Positions 35,547-48,484 are shown, counted from the stretch's first letter. The stretch is DNA of 64,000 nucleotides from Calliopum simillimum (GCA_951812925.1 OX638372.1:90789058-90853057); one strand, 5' to 3'. A program made the numbers and translations. The notes: generated by a model from the sequence alone, not told the origin.

Positions 35547-36204
35547 GTGAGTTTTCAATTTAATTGAATATTATTTTTTTTTGTTAAAGAAAAAAACGAT
35601 AATTTTAAAATTTGTTTAATTTTAATTTCACTTTCACTATGTCTATATCTCTTCAATAACAACCAAAACCATTCCATAAACTTATATTTTTTACTTCTCA
35701 AATTTAATAATAAATACCATTAGTAAATATTCGTAATAACTTGTGTTTCTAAAGTGTTGTGCATAAGTCAGTTTGTCGTCGCTCTCATTTGTGAATCATT
35801 ATGCTTCATGTGTCGTACGTGTTTGTATTAAGCTACTAACTAAGCTTTTTATTTTTGAACTTAAACTCATTGATCAACATATCATTTTTTGTAAAAAGGA
35901 TAGATTGTTCTCGAAGAAATTAACAAACACATCAAAATTTTGTGAAATACTATGTATTCAAAAATTAAAAGTTCTTAGTTGTGTAATGTGGAGAATATTC
36001 GTAAAAATGGTTTCGAATTGCTCTTATATTTCTTTTTGAATATATAATTCCTGGACTCTCATCGTGTATATGCATTAGGGTGTTTTTTTTTATGTTTTGG
36101 TTTTCTAACAAAGTTTGGCAAATTTACAACCTATTGTTTTTCATTCTCATTTTTCCAGCAGACTATGGGACCCATATTTACAAATCTGAGTGTGTTTTTC
36201 TTTT

Positions 36205-36630
36205 TATCACCTTAGGATTCCGAATTATCCTTGCTTCAAATTGCAGAAAACGTTATATCCTGTTATATGGCGCACTTCCAGGACAGAGTGCAATTTATTT
36301 TAAGCAAATGCATCTGATAGCCATGTACTTTCTCTACAGCTTAAGATTTTTATTTTTCCAATTGGATCCTTTTCGAGTTATAATGAATTAAAGTACATGC
36401 ATCGCAATTCCATGCAAGTTTAATTTAGTTCTTTGTATGAAGTTGAAAACCTTAATTCAATGGATGATAACTGGAATAGTAATGATCCAATTGGCAAAGT
36501 TGGAAGGTAAAGATTATGGCTATCCGATGGCGTTGATAGATATCAATTACGCCATTTAATGTAAACAGCGATTCTACACTTTGAAGCAGGTTATCTTCTA
36601 ATCCTGGCGTGATCGGAAAATACCAAGTTC
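36205..36630. repeat. foldback family A, second copy
   Basis: The arms pair around 36425: TTTTTCCAATTGGATCC on the left with AATGATCCAATTGGCAAAG on the right, and AATGGCGTAATTG-type blocks outward. GCAGAAAACGTTATATCCTG with TATATGGCG matches the 6829-7741 element. More diverged; ends not resolved. Confidence 0.55.
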
Positions 36631-37369
36631 ATATTCGTAAAAGATGGAATTCTGGAATGGAAAACTATTGCAAAACTGTGTAATTTTGTTTTTTTTTAAG
36701 TCATACGCTATGGAAATGTGCGAATTTGAATATTTAGAGGTCGTAGAAGGTTATAAAATTATGCCATATATATGTTTTCATTTCAATTTGTACATTTTAT
36801 GCCAAATCAAAGATGGTCGCATATGAGCGATTCCACCAAAAAGTCTTAATTTCTCGTTCATTTAGTTTAGTACATTAAAAGTGTCTAAACTGGCTTTAAA
36901 ATAATATAACTCATTACTTTCTGTCGTTTTTTAAACATGAAATATTTTACTGTTGTCATTAATATTTTTGCATTACAAAAGCCCCAAAATGACCAAAATT
37001 CCTGTACCGTGACATGTCCCAAGCGACAAAAATGGAATTCGAACTGAGATTAACTACCCTTGGTTCACAATAAATAAAAGTTATACTTATTCGTTATCCT
37101 GAATATTTCTACTGAATGTTTTCGTGGTGCTTTTTGATTATCACCAAACATTTTTATCAATTTTGAATGTACAAACAAGTATACCGTGGCATAAAATCAC
37201 ATTTCTCTATATAATCCTAACAAATTTATTTTACTTTAAAAATGTGCTTCTCATACACACAAACAATATTATAAGCGGAAATAGCTTACCACATTATTTT
37301 GAAACTCTTATGCTCATTTAAATGTAAAAATGCCTTTACCGTGTGGAAACTGAAACTAGTTAACTTTGG

Positions 37370-37800
37370 CCTGGACACAAATTAAATACCCTACACTTCA
37401 GCATTTTGAAAATTTTGCTTATATGAGAGGGGTGCCACCCCCTTTTGTTCGAATTTACTTAGTTTTTGCTCAGAGCTTGCAAAAACTATCTCTAGCATTC
37501 ATATCAAATGTTCCATTACTTCAAATAACGCTTGTACTGCAGCAAGCTTTCAATGTATGAGATGTGCCACGCCCTCTTGTTCGAATCAACCAAATTTCTG
37601 ATCGGTGCTTGCATTTACTATCCCTAGTGTCTGAGTGGAACTTGGTTGGATTATCTCAAAGAACACTTTCAGTATTACATTTTAAAACTTTTGTTTATGT
37701 GGAAGGTACCACGCTCTCTTGTCCGAATTCACCTGTTTTTTGTCCAGAGATTGCACCTAACATGTTTTGTTTGAAATTACGGATTTTATTGTTTTTTGTA
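37370..37800. repeat. tandem ~165-bp repeat, about 2.5 units
   Basis: Each unit has 'ttttgcttatat', a GTGCCACGCCCTCTTGT-like block, 'ttcgaat', GAGCTTGCA and 'gagt...ttggttggattatctcaaa'. Same family as 51350-51945 and 8620-8810. The frames at 37366-37830 are within the repeat. Confidence 0.7.
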
Positions 37801-38249
37801 GAATCAGCCAAATATTCGTACATATTTTGAAATAAAAAAGCTACATTGAATTGGATCTGAAGCGACTTCTAAAATTATGAATTTTATTTAAAAATTTACA
37901 TCTGACTTTCAGGAAAATTAATAAGCAAAATTTCCTGTGATAATTCTCACAGTGATGTAGAGGTTTAGATTAGATATTCTTATATTGGTGACTAAGTGTC
38001 CCCCAAAAAGGATTTTACTCGCAGATTATTATCTTTATTTCTATCTGATTTGCTAATTTTTAAAATAATAAATTCTTATTGTGTTTATGCATGTGATCAC
38101 ATGCATTTGTTCATAATAAATATAAAATTAAAATAAAATCACTGAATCAAGTTTGGTAAATTTGGATTTCTTTTGCTCGAAAAACATAAAATGACGGTTA
38201 TAAGCTGTCGCATGTGTGCATGTGATCTCATTGCATTTCTTCAGAAACA

Positions 38250-39135
38250 ACATCCCCACACACCTATCCTCAATAAAAAATAAACTTCATGAAAATGCCT
38301 TATGAAGCAGTTCACGGCATCTTATTTAAGCTATTTCATAGTTTCGAAATCAGTGCTGATTGAAATCCTAGCTGCTCGTTTTTTAAAATGAGGTCGAAAA
38401 ACGGCATATTTGAAAAAAATAACAAAAGCAAAATAATCATTTTTGATAAATTTGTCGGTGCTTAATCCGAATCCAGTATCGGAATTGTTCTACCATGTAT
38501 GGTTTTTTGAAATGTCTTAACCTAAAAGTTTCAAAACACAATTTTTGAGGTTATATAAATAACGAACGAATTGTTTTGCTCTATTTCGCTAAGTTCTATT
38601 ATTCATCTTCAAAATAAACTATGAATTGGTCTTGTATGATTCTTCCTTAAAAAGCTATGACCACTTTAAAATAATACATGAAAGTTAAAAATCGTATGTG
38701 GATTCTCAAATGATTTTTCACTCCTTTGTGTCATTTTCAAATGGTAATAACTTCTTAAGAAGAAATCATAAAAGACCAATTCATAGTTTTTTTTTTAAAG
38801 ACAAAATATAGTACTAAGCGATGCATTTAGTAGAAAATAGCAGAAAAATGTTGTTCGTCCTCTATCTATATAACCCCAAAAACTGTGTTTTTGAACTTGC
38901 TTAGAATATTTCAAAAACCATTCGTGATGAAGCAATTTCGAGACTGAATTCAGATTCAGCACACATTGAAAGTGGCTATTTTGTTTTTGGTCATTTTAAA
39001 AAAACGATCTCAGCTAGGATTTCTTTCGGAACATTCGGAAACTTTGAAGTAGCTGGAACAAGTTGCAGTGAACCGTTTTATTATGTATTTTCATGAAACT
39101 TCTCTTTGATTGAGAATAAGTGTGCCCATATGCAA
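38250..39135. mobile_element. foldback element D, copy 1
   Basis: Inverted repeat centred near 38690. Inner arms pair CAAAATAAACTATGAATTGG (left) with GACCAATTCATAGT (right); outer arms pair CTTCATGAAAATGCC and GAAATCCTAGCTG with their complements at 39000-39101. About 820 bp in all, perhaps longer. No coding capacity. Copies also at 46848-47735 and, partly, 28330-28720. Confidence 0.7.
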
Positions 39136-39488
39136 CTGTAAAAAAAACTTGAAAGCAATATTAGAAAATGAACAGTCGTATGGCATATTTTTAGGTGCTA
39201 TAAAATAGTTGTAATACTCGAAATGAAAAATTAAAACTAGGCACAGTTGCGATAAAATGTTATTTATTAAACAGGCAAAAAAACCCATTACTCCATACCC
39301 TTCATAAATTCATAACGTAGTATGTTTCCTCCACCAGAATTAAATAATCTCCATAACAAATATCTAGTGTTTTAACCCATCATAATTTTACTGATAAAAT
39401 ATTTAAATATAATATATAAAAACAAAGAATTTTTTTTATTAAAATGTAATTTTCGTATATTTCTTATTTATTATAATTCTCTATACAG

Positions 39489-39500
39489 GATGGACAAGAG
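39489..39500 (+). CDS. shi: candidate 12-nt microexon of shi (DGQE)
   Basis: GATGGACAAGAG is preceded by a pyrimidine-containing acceptor (CTCTATACAG) and followed by donor GTTTGT. It is phase 0 on both sides, so including it would add Asp-Gly-Gln-Glu between the ENGDE end of exon 9 and the [14 protein letters not shown] start of exon 10, in the acidic PH-GED linker. shi is known to make several spliced forms, and variation in this linker would be reasonable. A 12-nt match between splice-like sites can occur by chance in AT-rich DNA, so this needs RNA reads. Confidence 0.5.
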
Positions 39501-40718
39501 GTTTGTTTCATTTCATTTTTATCGAATTTATTTTGCATTTCTCTTCATCACCATATTTTTGGGTACAATGGTTTTTTTTCTCACTTTTCATAAGTTATAA
39601 AATCATTTATTTAATTATTATTTTTAATTTTTATTTTAAATTCAAATAATTTTAATGGGCGTTTGTAAATTTTGATCTTCTTGTTTTTTGTCTTCTTTTT
39701 CTACAAAACAATTCCGTAAACGACTTGTCTCACAAAACAAAACGCGATAACAGAAAAAAGTATGTTGCTTTCATTTAATTTTAAAGTTTCTTCTTTTGTT
39801 TTGTTTAAAAAGTTGCTAAAAGTTTTGAGCTGTGTTTTTTTTTTTTAAATAAATAATTATTTTACTCTGTTTAAATTTTGGTATAATTTGTAATTTTTTT
39901 TTCTAACAATTAACTGTCAATGAATAACAGACAGCCAAATATTACGCACTAAAACGCCTTTTTTTGGTAATAGGGTTTGATTTGATTGTCCTTGGTTAAT
40001 TTTTATTACCATATATTGCTTTTTTTAAATTTTTATTAACTCACTACTTACACGACATCAATCAATAAAATTTTCATTTCTGTTAGATTTGTATGGTCAT
40101 TACGATTTGAGACCTTTTTATTATTTAAACTTGCACACCCTTGACATAACAATAAACTTTAACAGAAACCCATCCCTCAAACGTTTTTTTTTGTTTGTTT
40201 TTAAGTGTAGTTGAATTTTTCGATATATGTACCTAAGTGATTCTTAGGTGAAGCTAGTCCTTTATGGGCCAACTATAATTAATTCTCAAAAACGTATTAA
40301 AGGTCGGAAGGCATTGGGTCGCATTAAAAAAACTTTCTTTGCTAAAATCCGAAGCATTGTTTTAATTGTCAGCATTTACTTCCGTCCCACACTGGTTCGA
40401 AATCCTTAAAAGCAGGCCAAAAGTCGAAAAAAAAGTTGTTTTAAATTAATTTTTTGTGGACTGTATTGTCTAACTGATATTTATAGATAGACCTCAAAAA
40501 ACCGATAAGAAAGATCCAGGTATTCCTACAACGCTCTTGGATCTCTCTAAAAGTACGCTTCTCAGACGCAAAATTCTGAGAGTTGAAAGTAAAAAATTAA
40601 GTGTTCACTGTAATAATTGTGTGGTTACTGTAAAACTGAACCGATTTTAATGTTAGAATGTGGAATCTCTTTGTAAAAGGAAATACTATCGAACCTTTAT
40701 ATTGAAAACTTGCAATAA

Positions 40719-42538
40719 CACTAGTTTACAGCAAAAATGTGATCTGGTTGCCACTATAAAATTCTTATGTAAAATGACTCCCTGATTCCGAAAATAACTA
40801 TATTTTTTTTTTCTACGGAGGCGTTTTCTAGAAATCCCCCTTTTCCTGTTTTTGAAGGGGGGGAAAAATATGATCTCATATAATCACATATATCTCGTAA
40901 ACCAATAAAGCCAGCTTATTATGTAAGACAACAAACGAAAGATAATAAAATTTTACATAAACGCCTCATACTTTACTTTTCGATCAGTTTATTAGTTTCT
41001 GTGTTATTAATAAACATTTCGAAAAATTTTGATTTTTCTTTTGAAAAATCGAAAAAAAAAGTTTTTCAATTGGGATATTTTCTTGAAAAAAAATTCGGTA
41101 AAAATAAAAAAACTTCATTATGCAAAAGTCTAAAGAACCCCAGTAAAAACAAGATACTAATCAAGAAAATCATTGGATAAATAACGGAGTTATAATCAAT
41201 TAAGTGAAAATACCAAAAGTCAAATTTTACTCTATTTTTGTAATTTTCCTTGCATAAGGATACAATTTTGAAAATTTTTTTTTCCGATTCGACCGATTCA
41301 TATTTTTTTTTGATTTGGTGGACCGTCATAAGTAAAAAAAAATTGTTTTTATTTTTTTCGCTCGTGTAGTGTTGCCGTATTAGAAAAAAAAAACAATTAT
41401 TTGAGGTGTCACTTAACTTAAACTGATCTGTAAAGAGAACTTCATATTTTACTCCTTATCTGAGGATATCATTAAAAAGGCAAATAAATTGCTTTTTTAA
41501 CATTGGGTCATTTGTTGATATCAGATGAAAATTAGCCAATCTATAGTAAACCAAATTTCAAATTTAAAGCAAATTTCGATGATTTTCAGAATCTTTCTTT
41601 AACGCCGTTAACATTTTCTTGTTCCAAAAAATAGAAAAAGTCAAGTTTTATTACTTTTGTCATTTATATATTTTATTACAAAAATTTTGAGTTAATACGG
41701 ACCAAGATCGGATGAAAAATGACAGCTCTATTCTAGATGACCCAATGTTAAAAAGGCAATTTATTTGCCTTTTTAATGATATCCTCAGATAAGGAGTAAA
41801 ATATGAAGTTCTCTTTACAGATCAGTTTAAGTTAAGTGACACCTCAAATAATTGTTTTTTTTTCTAATACGGAAACACTACACGAGCGAAAAAAATAAAA
41901 ACAATTTTTTTTTACTTATGATGGTCCACCAAATCAAAAAAAAATATGAATCGGTCGAATCGGAAAAAAAAATTTTCAAAATTGTATCCTTATGCAAGGA
42001 AAATTACAAAAATAGAGTAAAATTTGACTTTTGGTATTTTCACTTAATTGATTATAACTCCGTTATTTATCCATTGATTTTCTTGATTAGTATCTTGTTT
42101 TTACTGGGGTTCTTTAGACTTTTGCACAATGAAGTTTTTTTATTTTTACCGAATTTTTTTTCAAGAAAATATCCCAATTGAAAAACTTTTTTTTTCGATT
42201 TTTCAAAAGAAAAATCAAAATTTTTCGAAATGTTTATTAATAACACAGAAACTAAAAAACTGATCGAAAAGTAAAGTATGAGGCGTTTATGTAAAATTTT
42301 ATTATCTTTCGTTTGTTGTCTTACATAATAAGCTGGCTTTATTGGTTTACGAGATATATGTGATTATATGAGATCATATTTTTCCCCCCCTTCAAAAACA
42401 GGAAAAGGGGGATTTCTCGAAAACGCCTCCGTAGAAAAAAAAAATATAGTTATTTTCGGAATTAGGGAGTCATTTTACATTAGAATTTGATAATGGCACT
42501 CAGATCACAGAAAAAAATAATTAATTTGTAAACTAGTG
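40719..42538. mobile_element. foldback element C, CACTAGTTTAC ends, 1.82 kb
   Basis: Two nearly identical arms of about 780 bp around a 235-bp centre (about 41510-41745). The same frame, MTVHQIKKKYESVESEKKIF and on, is read at 41066-41329 on - and 41852-42181 on +. It is long, hydrophobic toward its end and has no family resemblance; I treat it as a by-product of the repeat, though an 87-codon conserved frame is notable. Ends are CACTAGTTTAC, with TAA on both sides (40716-40718 and 42539-42541). CACTA start and 3-bp duplication suggest a CACTA-like superfamily (inference). High arm identity points to recent origin. Confidence 0.8.
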
Positions 42539-43001
42539 TAATTTATACTTTTGCGTTAACTGTAATTAACTTAAAATCAAAACCGTAAAACGGAATCTAT
42601 TCGAAAAAGAGAGTATTATCGAACCTCTAAACTCAAAACTTGCAAAAGGTTTTACTTTTTTGATAATTGTGATTAACTTTAAATCAAATTATTTCACAAA
42701 ATCACAAAAAATTGAAGCGCCTTGTTCAGCCGTTTTTGTTTGACACGAACTTATCTGAGGTTCCCATAGGAAAATTTAACTCATATTGCTTGCCAAGTGT
42801 CAATATGTGTTGCTCGCACGAAATGATAAAATTTGTATGTTATTATACAGCTTATACTCTATGATAAAGGAATCTAAGACCCATTTTTATGTAGATCAAT
42901 TTACCATTGCACACAACTCTGTCAAAGTTAAAGTTTTGAAATAAATTTTAAAATAAGATATAAAAATTGTGCAATGTTGTTTTTGCCATTTCGAGTCCGC
43001 C

Positions 43002-43180
43002 ATTTTGTTTTTAAAAATCTATTATCATATTCGTAATCAGTGACCCCAAAAACCTCCGAGTAAATTTTTTGTTGGAATTAGTTGAATATTTATGCAAATA
43101 ATGCGCCATTTTCTTTTTTGAAAATCTAACATCAGCTTTGTAATCAGTGACTCCAAAAACCCCCGGGTTAAAAAATTTTG
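43002..43180. repeat. two-unit tandem duplication (about 114 bp)
   Basis: GCCATTTTGTTTTTAAAAAT, 'aatcagtgaccccaaaaacc' and 'aaattttttgt' are repeated as GCCATTTTCTTTTTTGAAAA, 'aatcagtgactccaaaaacc' and 'aaattttgt'. Confidence 0.6.
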
Positions 43181-44810
43181 TCTTGAAAATATGATTTCGA
43201 CTCTTGGTCAGCTTTTAAGGATTTTGAAGCTGTGTGCGTCCCTTAGATAAAAATCTTCTATTCACCACTTTTAAAGCTTGTTAAAATCTCTTCCAGATGA
43301 CTTTAATATTTTTCTAGTCCATCCAGGGGTTCCCAGCTTATACCGGATCCGAGAGAATATTTTTAATAACATATTTTTTCGAATTTTCGAACTTGCTACT
43401 AACTACTTTTCTACGAGACTTATCTTGAAGCAATTTCTATTTTTTATTAATGCCACCCATTGTTTGATTTGAAAAATGCACATGGAAAGAGAGTGTTACA
43501 TTTTCGCAGAATTCGAGTCATACAAATGTCAAGCCATTCTCTCTTAAGACATATTTTTCTAGAAAATGACGGGCAATTATTCTGTAAGAAAATGGCGAAA
43601 TAGAATATGTGAATTCGTTTATAAATTCTTAAATAATCAGTATTTAAACTTTAATTTGATGGGAAAAATCATACGAAATCATAGTCATATTCTGAGAAAA
43701 CTTAAGAGACATATAATTTTGCCAGCCCTCCCTTAGCTCTCACTGAGTGCTTCCTATAGTAGATGAAAAACAAAACACACTTGAAAATAAATCGGACTTA
43801 CAATGTTTTGATATCTTTGTACAGAATTGTTATTAACCCATATCGTACCAAAAATTTCAGCATTTTTTTTTTTTAATTTTTGTAATGAAAATGTTAATTG
43901 AGCAAAAAAAAGCAGCGGAAAACAAGTTTGAGCCTCATCGAAAAATGCCCACACATAAAACTGAAAATTTAAGATTGATTCGTTAACCCATCAATGACCA
44001 CTTCCCATACTATCATACAAAAAAAAAAAAAAAAAAACTTGATGATTTTATGCCTCTAATGGACAATAGTAAATGTGTGTTTTTTTCTTAGATATTTTAT
44101 TCACGTGACCAATGATTTTTATACGCATCACCTATTTCAGCGCTTTATATTGCTCACCTAAGAAATCCGCAATATAAATCATTGCTGCGGAAAATAGGTT
44201 TAGTCCTTTTCAATCCATCCTGGGTATTGTCCACATTTGATAGATGTTAATATTTTTGACAAATTTTCAAAAAAAGTACCAAAAACATGGTTTCGCGTTG
44301 ACGCCCATTTATCCTTCAAAATTGGGCGTGGCGGCATAAAAAAAAATTTACATAATACACCGGAAAAAATTGGCAAATATGAGCAAAATTCGTGATTCGT
44401 TAACGCTTCAAAGGTACGATATGGGTTAAAGTTTCGTTGTATGAAATTTCGCAGTCTATAGATATATAAAGGGCTGTACTTATGGAACAATCGTACAGTT
44501 TATGAGAAGATGCAAAATCGATGTTTCGCCACTTTCATCGAATTGGTGGCGATGTCCTCATTAGAAGTTTCTGAATTATAAAAGAACTAGAAATTTTTTT
44601 TTTTTTTTTTGTAAAGACCTGAAAAAATTATTCCATTAACTCAAACCAAAAATATATTTATTTTTTGAATTTTGAAGCTCTGAAACCAAAGTCAGTGTTT
44701 GTAACGTCAGTTATATTTTTAAATTGAAGGAATTATCTTTGCTAGGATAAAGATTAAGTTTTTATAAAAATTACAGTTTGGCCCGGTTTTTTTAATGGGA
44801 GGGCATCCCA

Positions 44811-45096
44811 TATTTGCCACAATTTGTGCGTAAAGGTGTTGCCAGCCAAATAAACACAACAGTTGACAGCTAATAGTTTAGGGTTTTCATTTCATCTAGA
44901 TATATTTCGACCATATTTTCTATGAAATTTGGCAACTGCAGTAACTAAACTTACATAATTTTTGAAATATGGTTCAACAATGAAAGCATGGGCTAACCCT
45001 AAACTAGCAGCTGTCAAAATTTTTTTTTTTTTGGTTGGCAACACTTTACCGCACAAATGGCGGCAAATTAAATCTTGCGTGAATTATAGGACACCC
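44811..45096. mobile_element. Tc1/mariner-type MITE (copy e) with transposase remnant
   Basis: Left ATTTGTGCGTAAAGGTGTTG and ACAGTTGACAGCTAATAG; right GCTGTCAAAATTTTT, GGTTGGCAACACTTTACCGC and GAATTATAGGACACCC. On the - strand at about 44895-44985 it reads FIVEPYFKNYVSLVTAVAKF then HRKYGRN, the same transposase N-terminus as at 5575-5691. Confidence 0.7.
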
Positions 45097-45517
45097 AAAT
45101 TTTTTTGTTTTTTTGGGTTGTTCAAAAAAATTTGTAAATTCTTAAATTGATACCCAGTACCAAAATAATTCACTCCGTTAATTTTTTTTTATATCTAACA
45201 AAAAAGTAAAATAATTAATTTCTTATGATGGTAATTACTTACTACTAGTGAATAATTTGTCTAGTGATAGTTAACTATAAACAGAAAAACCATCATATCA
45301 GGAACACAATACCACAATAAATTTCCTATAGTCAATTTATGTATATACACACACAACACCTGTCTGTTTGCAATTTTTACGAAGAACATTCTTGATATGT
45401 AATTAAAAAATGTTTTTTTTTCTATTTAATTAATGTTAATTTGAATATTTTAATTTACATCAAAGCTGTGATATAATAACATTAATGAATCTTTATAACT
45501 TTTTATTCTGTTAATTA

Positions 45518-46167
45518 CACAGTGCAACACAAAAAATGCCCCTGGGGTCTCATAAAGTTTTTCTGATAGGTTATGAAAAATAAAAATACACGTATTTCAC
45601 CGAATATGTGTATCAGTGATTTTTTCCATTTTATGGCTCCTCAAAGCTTAAAATTCACGTTTTATATGAAATTTTGAGATTTTATGAAAAAAACATCTTA
45701 TTATGAAATGTTGCTCGTGTCCTTGTCTTTAATTTAAGCTATACAACTTGAGAATCCGCATGGTAGTTTTTGTTTTATAGGCAAAACTGTAAAAATTTTG
45801 CTATTTCAATATTAGAAGACTTTGTGATGATTTTTTTTTTTTTTTTATTTTCCAAAATATATGAAAGAAAAAATACATTGAAAATGGTTTTGCTTATAAA
45901 ACAAAAACTACCATGCGGATTCTCAAGTGCTATAGCTTAAATTAAAGGCAAGGACACGAGCAACATTTCATAATATGATGGTTTTTTCATAAAATCTCAA
46001 AATTTCATATAAAACGCGAATTTTAAGCTTTGAGGAGCCTATAAAATGGAAAAAATCACTAATACACATATTCGGTAAAATACGTGTATTTTTACTTTTC
46101 ATAACCTATCAGAAAAACTTTATGGGACCACAGAGGCAAACATTTTTTTCCATTTTGTCGCACTGTG
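45518..46167. mobile_element. foldback element B, CACAGTGCAACA ends
   Basis: A 650-bp, nearly perfect inverted repeat centred near 45840, with ACTACCATGCGGATTCTCAA, GGACACGAGCAACATTTCAT and TCATAACCTATCAGAAAAAC in the right arm and complements in the left. Ends CACAGTGCAACA and (complement) CACAGTGCGACA are flanked by TTA on both sides. The end motif resembles element A (CACAGTACAACA). No coding capacity. Confidence 0.8.
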
Positions 46168-46359
46168 TTATAACACTTGAAAAAAAAGTGTACAAAGGCA
46201 GCAGAACATTTTCTATTTTGTAATAAAACTTTTTGCCAAAAAATATTGCTCATATTTTAAGAAGAAAAAAATAGTTGCAAATCTGCAACATTTTTTATAA
46301 ATCACATATTCAGAAGTCAAATGAAAAGATCACATTTATAAAAAAAAATATATATGTAC

Positions 46360-46812
46360 TAGAGCGGGGCACAGGTCGTGCTTTTTTTCGTGGTTCGCGG
46401 GACCTAACAACAAAAAATAAAAAATAAGAGGCCCGTAAAGGCCCGTAAATCACGCGAAGATTGAAAAGCATAAACTTGGAAAAAATTCTGTTCTTACATA
46501 AAAATATGGAAAATAATGTATAAATGTGGGGCTAATAAAAACAAAAGAGTAAGTCAACTCAAACAAATCGACTTATTAGATTCGACCAAAAACTCAAATA
46601 AGCAATTCATGTATAATGTTTGTTTTTTCTTCATTTGAAAATCATTGATTTAGCTTCGTCAATAAGTTAATATTTTTTTAAATCATAAAAAAGTGTGAAT
46701 ATGTAATAATACGTGTATGTTATTATTTGTGCGGGCCCGGGCCTATTTTCAATTGCTATTTTCGTGATCGTGGCGGGCCGGGAAGCAAAAGTAAGGCCCG
46801 CGCCCAGCTCTA
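46360..46812. mobile_element. hAT-superfamily MITE with a perfect 8-bp target duplication
   Basis: The left end TAGAGCGGGGCACAGGTC and the complement of the right, TAGAGCTGGGCGCGGGCC, form the inverted repeat. ATATGTAC lies directly outside on both sides (46352-46359 and 46813-46820), a perfect 8-bp duplication as made by hAT transposases. The ends are GC-rich (GGCCCG) against an AT-rich middle. No transposase. Confidence 0.85.
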
Positions 46813-46847
46813 ATATGTACATACGTGTATACTGAAATGGATCACGA

Positions 46848-47735
46848 TTCTCCGGAACGAGGCTTAATCATGAGTTGGCGGAACCCTTGATTTTATTGTT
46901 TTATACAATAACTACTAAATCGAAAATAATAGTCATGTCGGTACTAAATCTGAATCCAGCGTTCGGAATAGCTCTATCACGTATGGTTTTTGAAATGTCT
47001 TAACCTTAAAGTTCAAAAACACGATTTTTGAGGTTATGTACAAGAGGGACGAAATTGTCTTGCCCTTTACTACTAAATGCTTCTCTTAGTATTATTCAAA
47101 ATAAGTTATTAATTGGTCTCGAATGATTTTTATTTTAAAAGTTATGATCATTTGAAAATGACATCATGAAGTGAAAAATCACATGAGAATCAACATAAGA
47201 TTTTAACTTTCATGTATCATTTAAAAATGTTCATAACTTTTTAACGAAGGGAAATCATACAAGACCAATTCATAGCTTATTTTGAAGAAGAAGATTAGTA
47301 CAAAGCGATACATTTAAAAAAAAGAGCAAAACAATTTCGTGCGCCCTCTATATAACTTCAAAAATCGTGTTTTTAAACTTTTAGGTTAAGATATCTCCAA
47401 AACCATACGTGATAGAACAATTCCGAGACCGAGTTCGGATTCAACATTGCCAAGTGCATTGAAAATTGTTATTTTTGTTTTTAACTTATTGTGATTTTTT
47501 ACAAAAATACTGTTTTTCGAACTATTTTGAGGGCACGGCATCAATTTTCGTTTTTTGAAATTATTGAACACTATTAGGAATCGAGCGTATTCTCGTCGCT
47601 CTAAAGCGATCCGAATCGCTCGAATTCGCTTTTCGCCGAAACGCTGTATCATAAACAGTTTCATATGTATTGTATAAAAAATTAAAAACCAGGTGTTCCA
47701 AAAACTTATAATTAAACCACGTTCCGGAGAACCGT
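46848..47735. mobile_element. foldback element D, copy 2
   Basis: Left CACGATTCTCCGGAACGAGG pairs with the complement of the right, CACGGTTCTCCGGAACGTGG, and pairing continues through 'tttaat.at.agtt' and TTTTATACAATA. The inner arms (AATTGGTCTCGAATGATTTT against ACCAATTCATAGC) match copy 1 at 38250-39135. Confidence 0.7.
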
Positions 47736-47775
47736 GGGACGATAAAAAAGCATGATTTATAACGAGGGTTATCGT

Positions 47776-47867
47776 GAATCAATATTCATTCCTGGGGAAT
47801 TTTTCTCAAACTGCAATAGAGAATGAACGGCAGTCTGAGAAAAATTCTCCGGGAATATTTATTCATA
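47776..47867. repeat. 92-bp palindrome
   Basis: AATATTCATTCCTGGGGAAT with TTTTCTCA pairs with TGAGAAAAATTCTCCGGGAA and TATTTATTCAT. It stands just outside element D copy 2. Confidence 0.6.
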
Positions 47868-48484
47868 ATAATAATAAAAAAAATATTTTATATAGAGGAA
47901 AACTCCTATGATTGAAATATATTGAAAATGTTATAATGGAAAATTTTTAGGAAAATTATTGGTATGTGAAATTTTTCTACTTTTTTTCTTCCAATTCCAA
48001 AGTTTTTCCAAAACTGTTTTTGCTTAACAACATTTTTCGACTATTTAATATATTTCGGCTTTCAGTTTGTTTTCACTCTTTTAAAATTTTTGAACTGCTT
48101 TCGAAATTTTTCAACATTTAAATTATTTAAATTTTTCGATCTATTTTTTTCGCAATATTTTTGACTTTTTCAACATTTTTTGAATTTCCAGCATTTTTCA
48201 ACTTCTTTAAATTTGCTTGAATTTTCCAACATATTTGTAAAACTTTTAATATCACCTTAAGTGGAGCTAAGAGACATTTATACATTTTCAGATAAAAGTT
48301 AAATCGCAAGTTAATAATGTGCATTTTAAAAAACACGATTAACCCGATATAAATAATGGTAGACCTTTTCATTCAACTTCTAAATATTAGTTTATATATC
48401 AATGTTATTTTCGAAAACAAAAATTTGTCTTTCTAAAGCAACATTGTATAATATTTCCATCAGCTTCAATTTGATCGATAGGAT

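Noticed and set aside
41852..42181. 109-codon frame (MFFFLIRKHYTSEK...) in foldback C as a gene
   Set aside because: An almost identical frame occurs on the other arm because of the inverted repeat; no family resemblance and no splice or promoter signals. Kept only as a note in the element entry.
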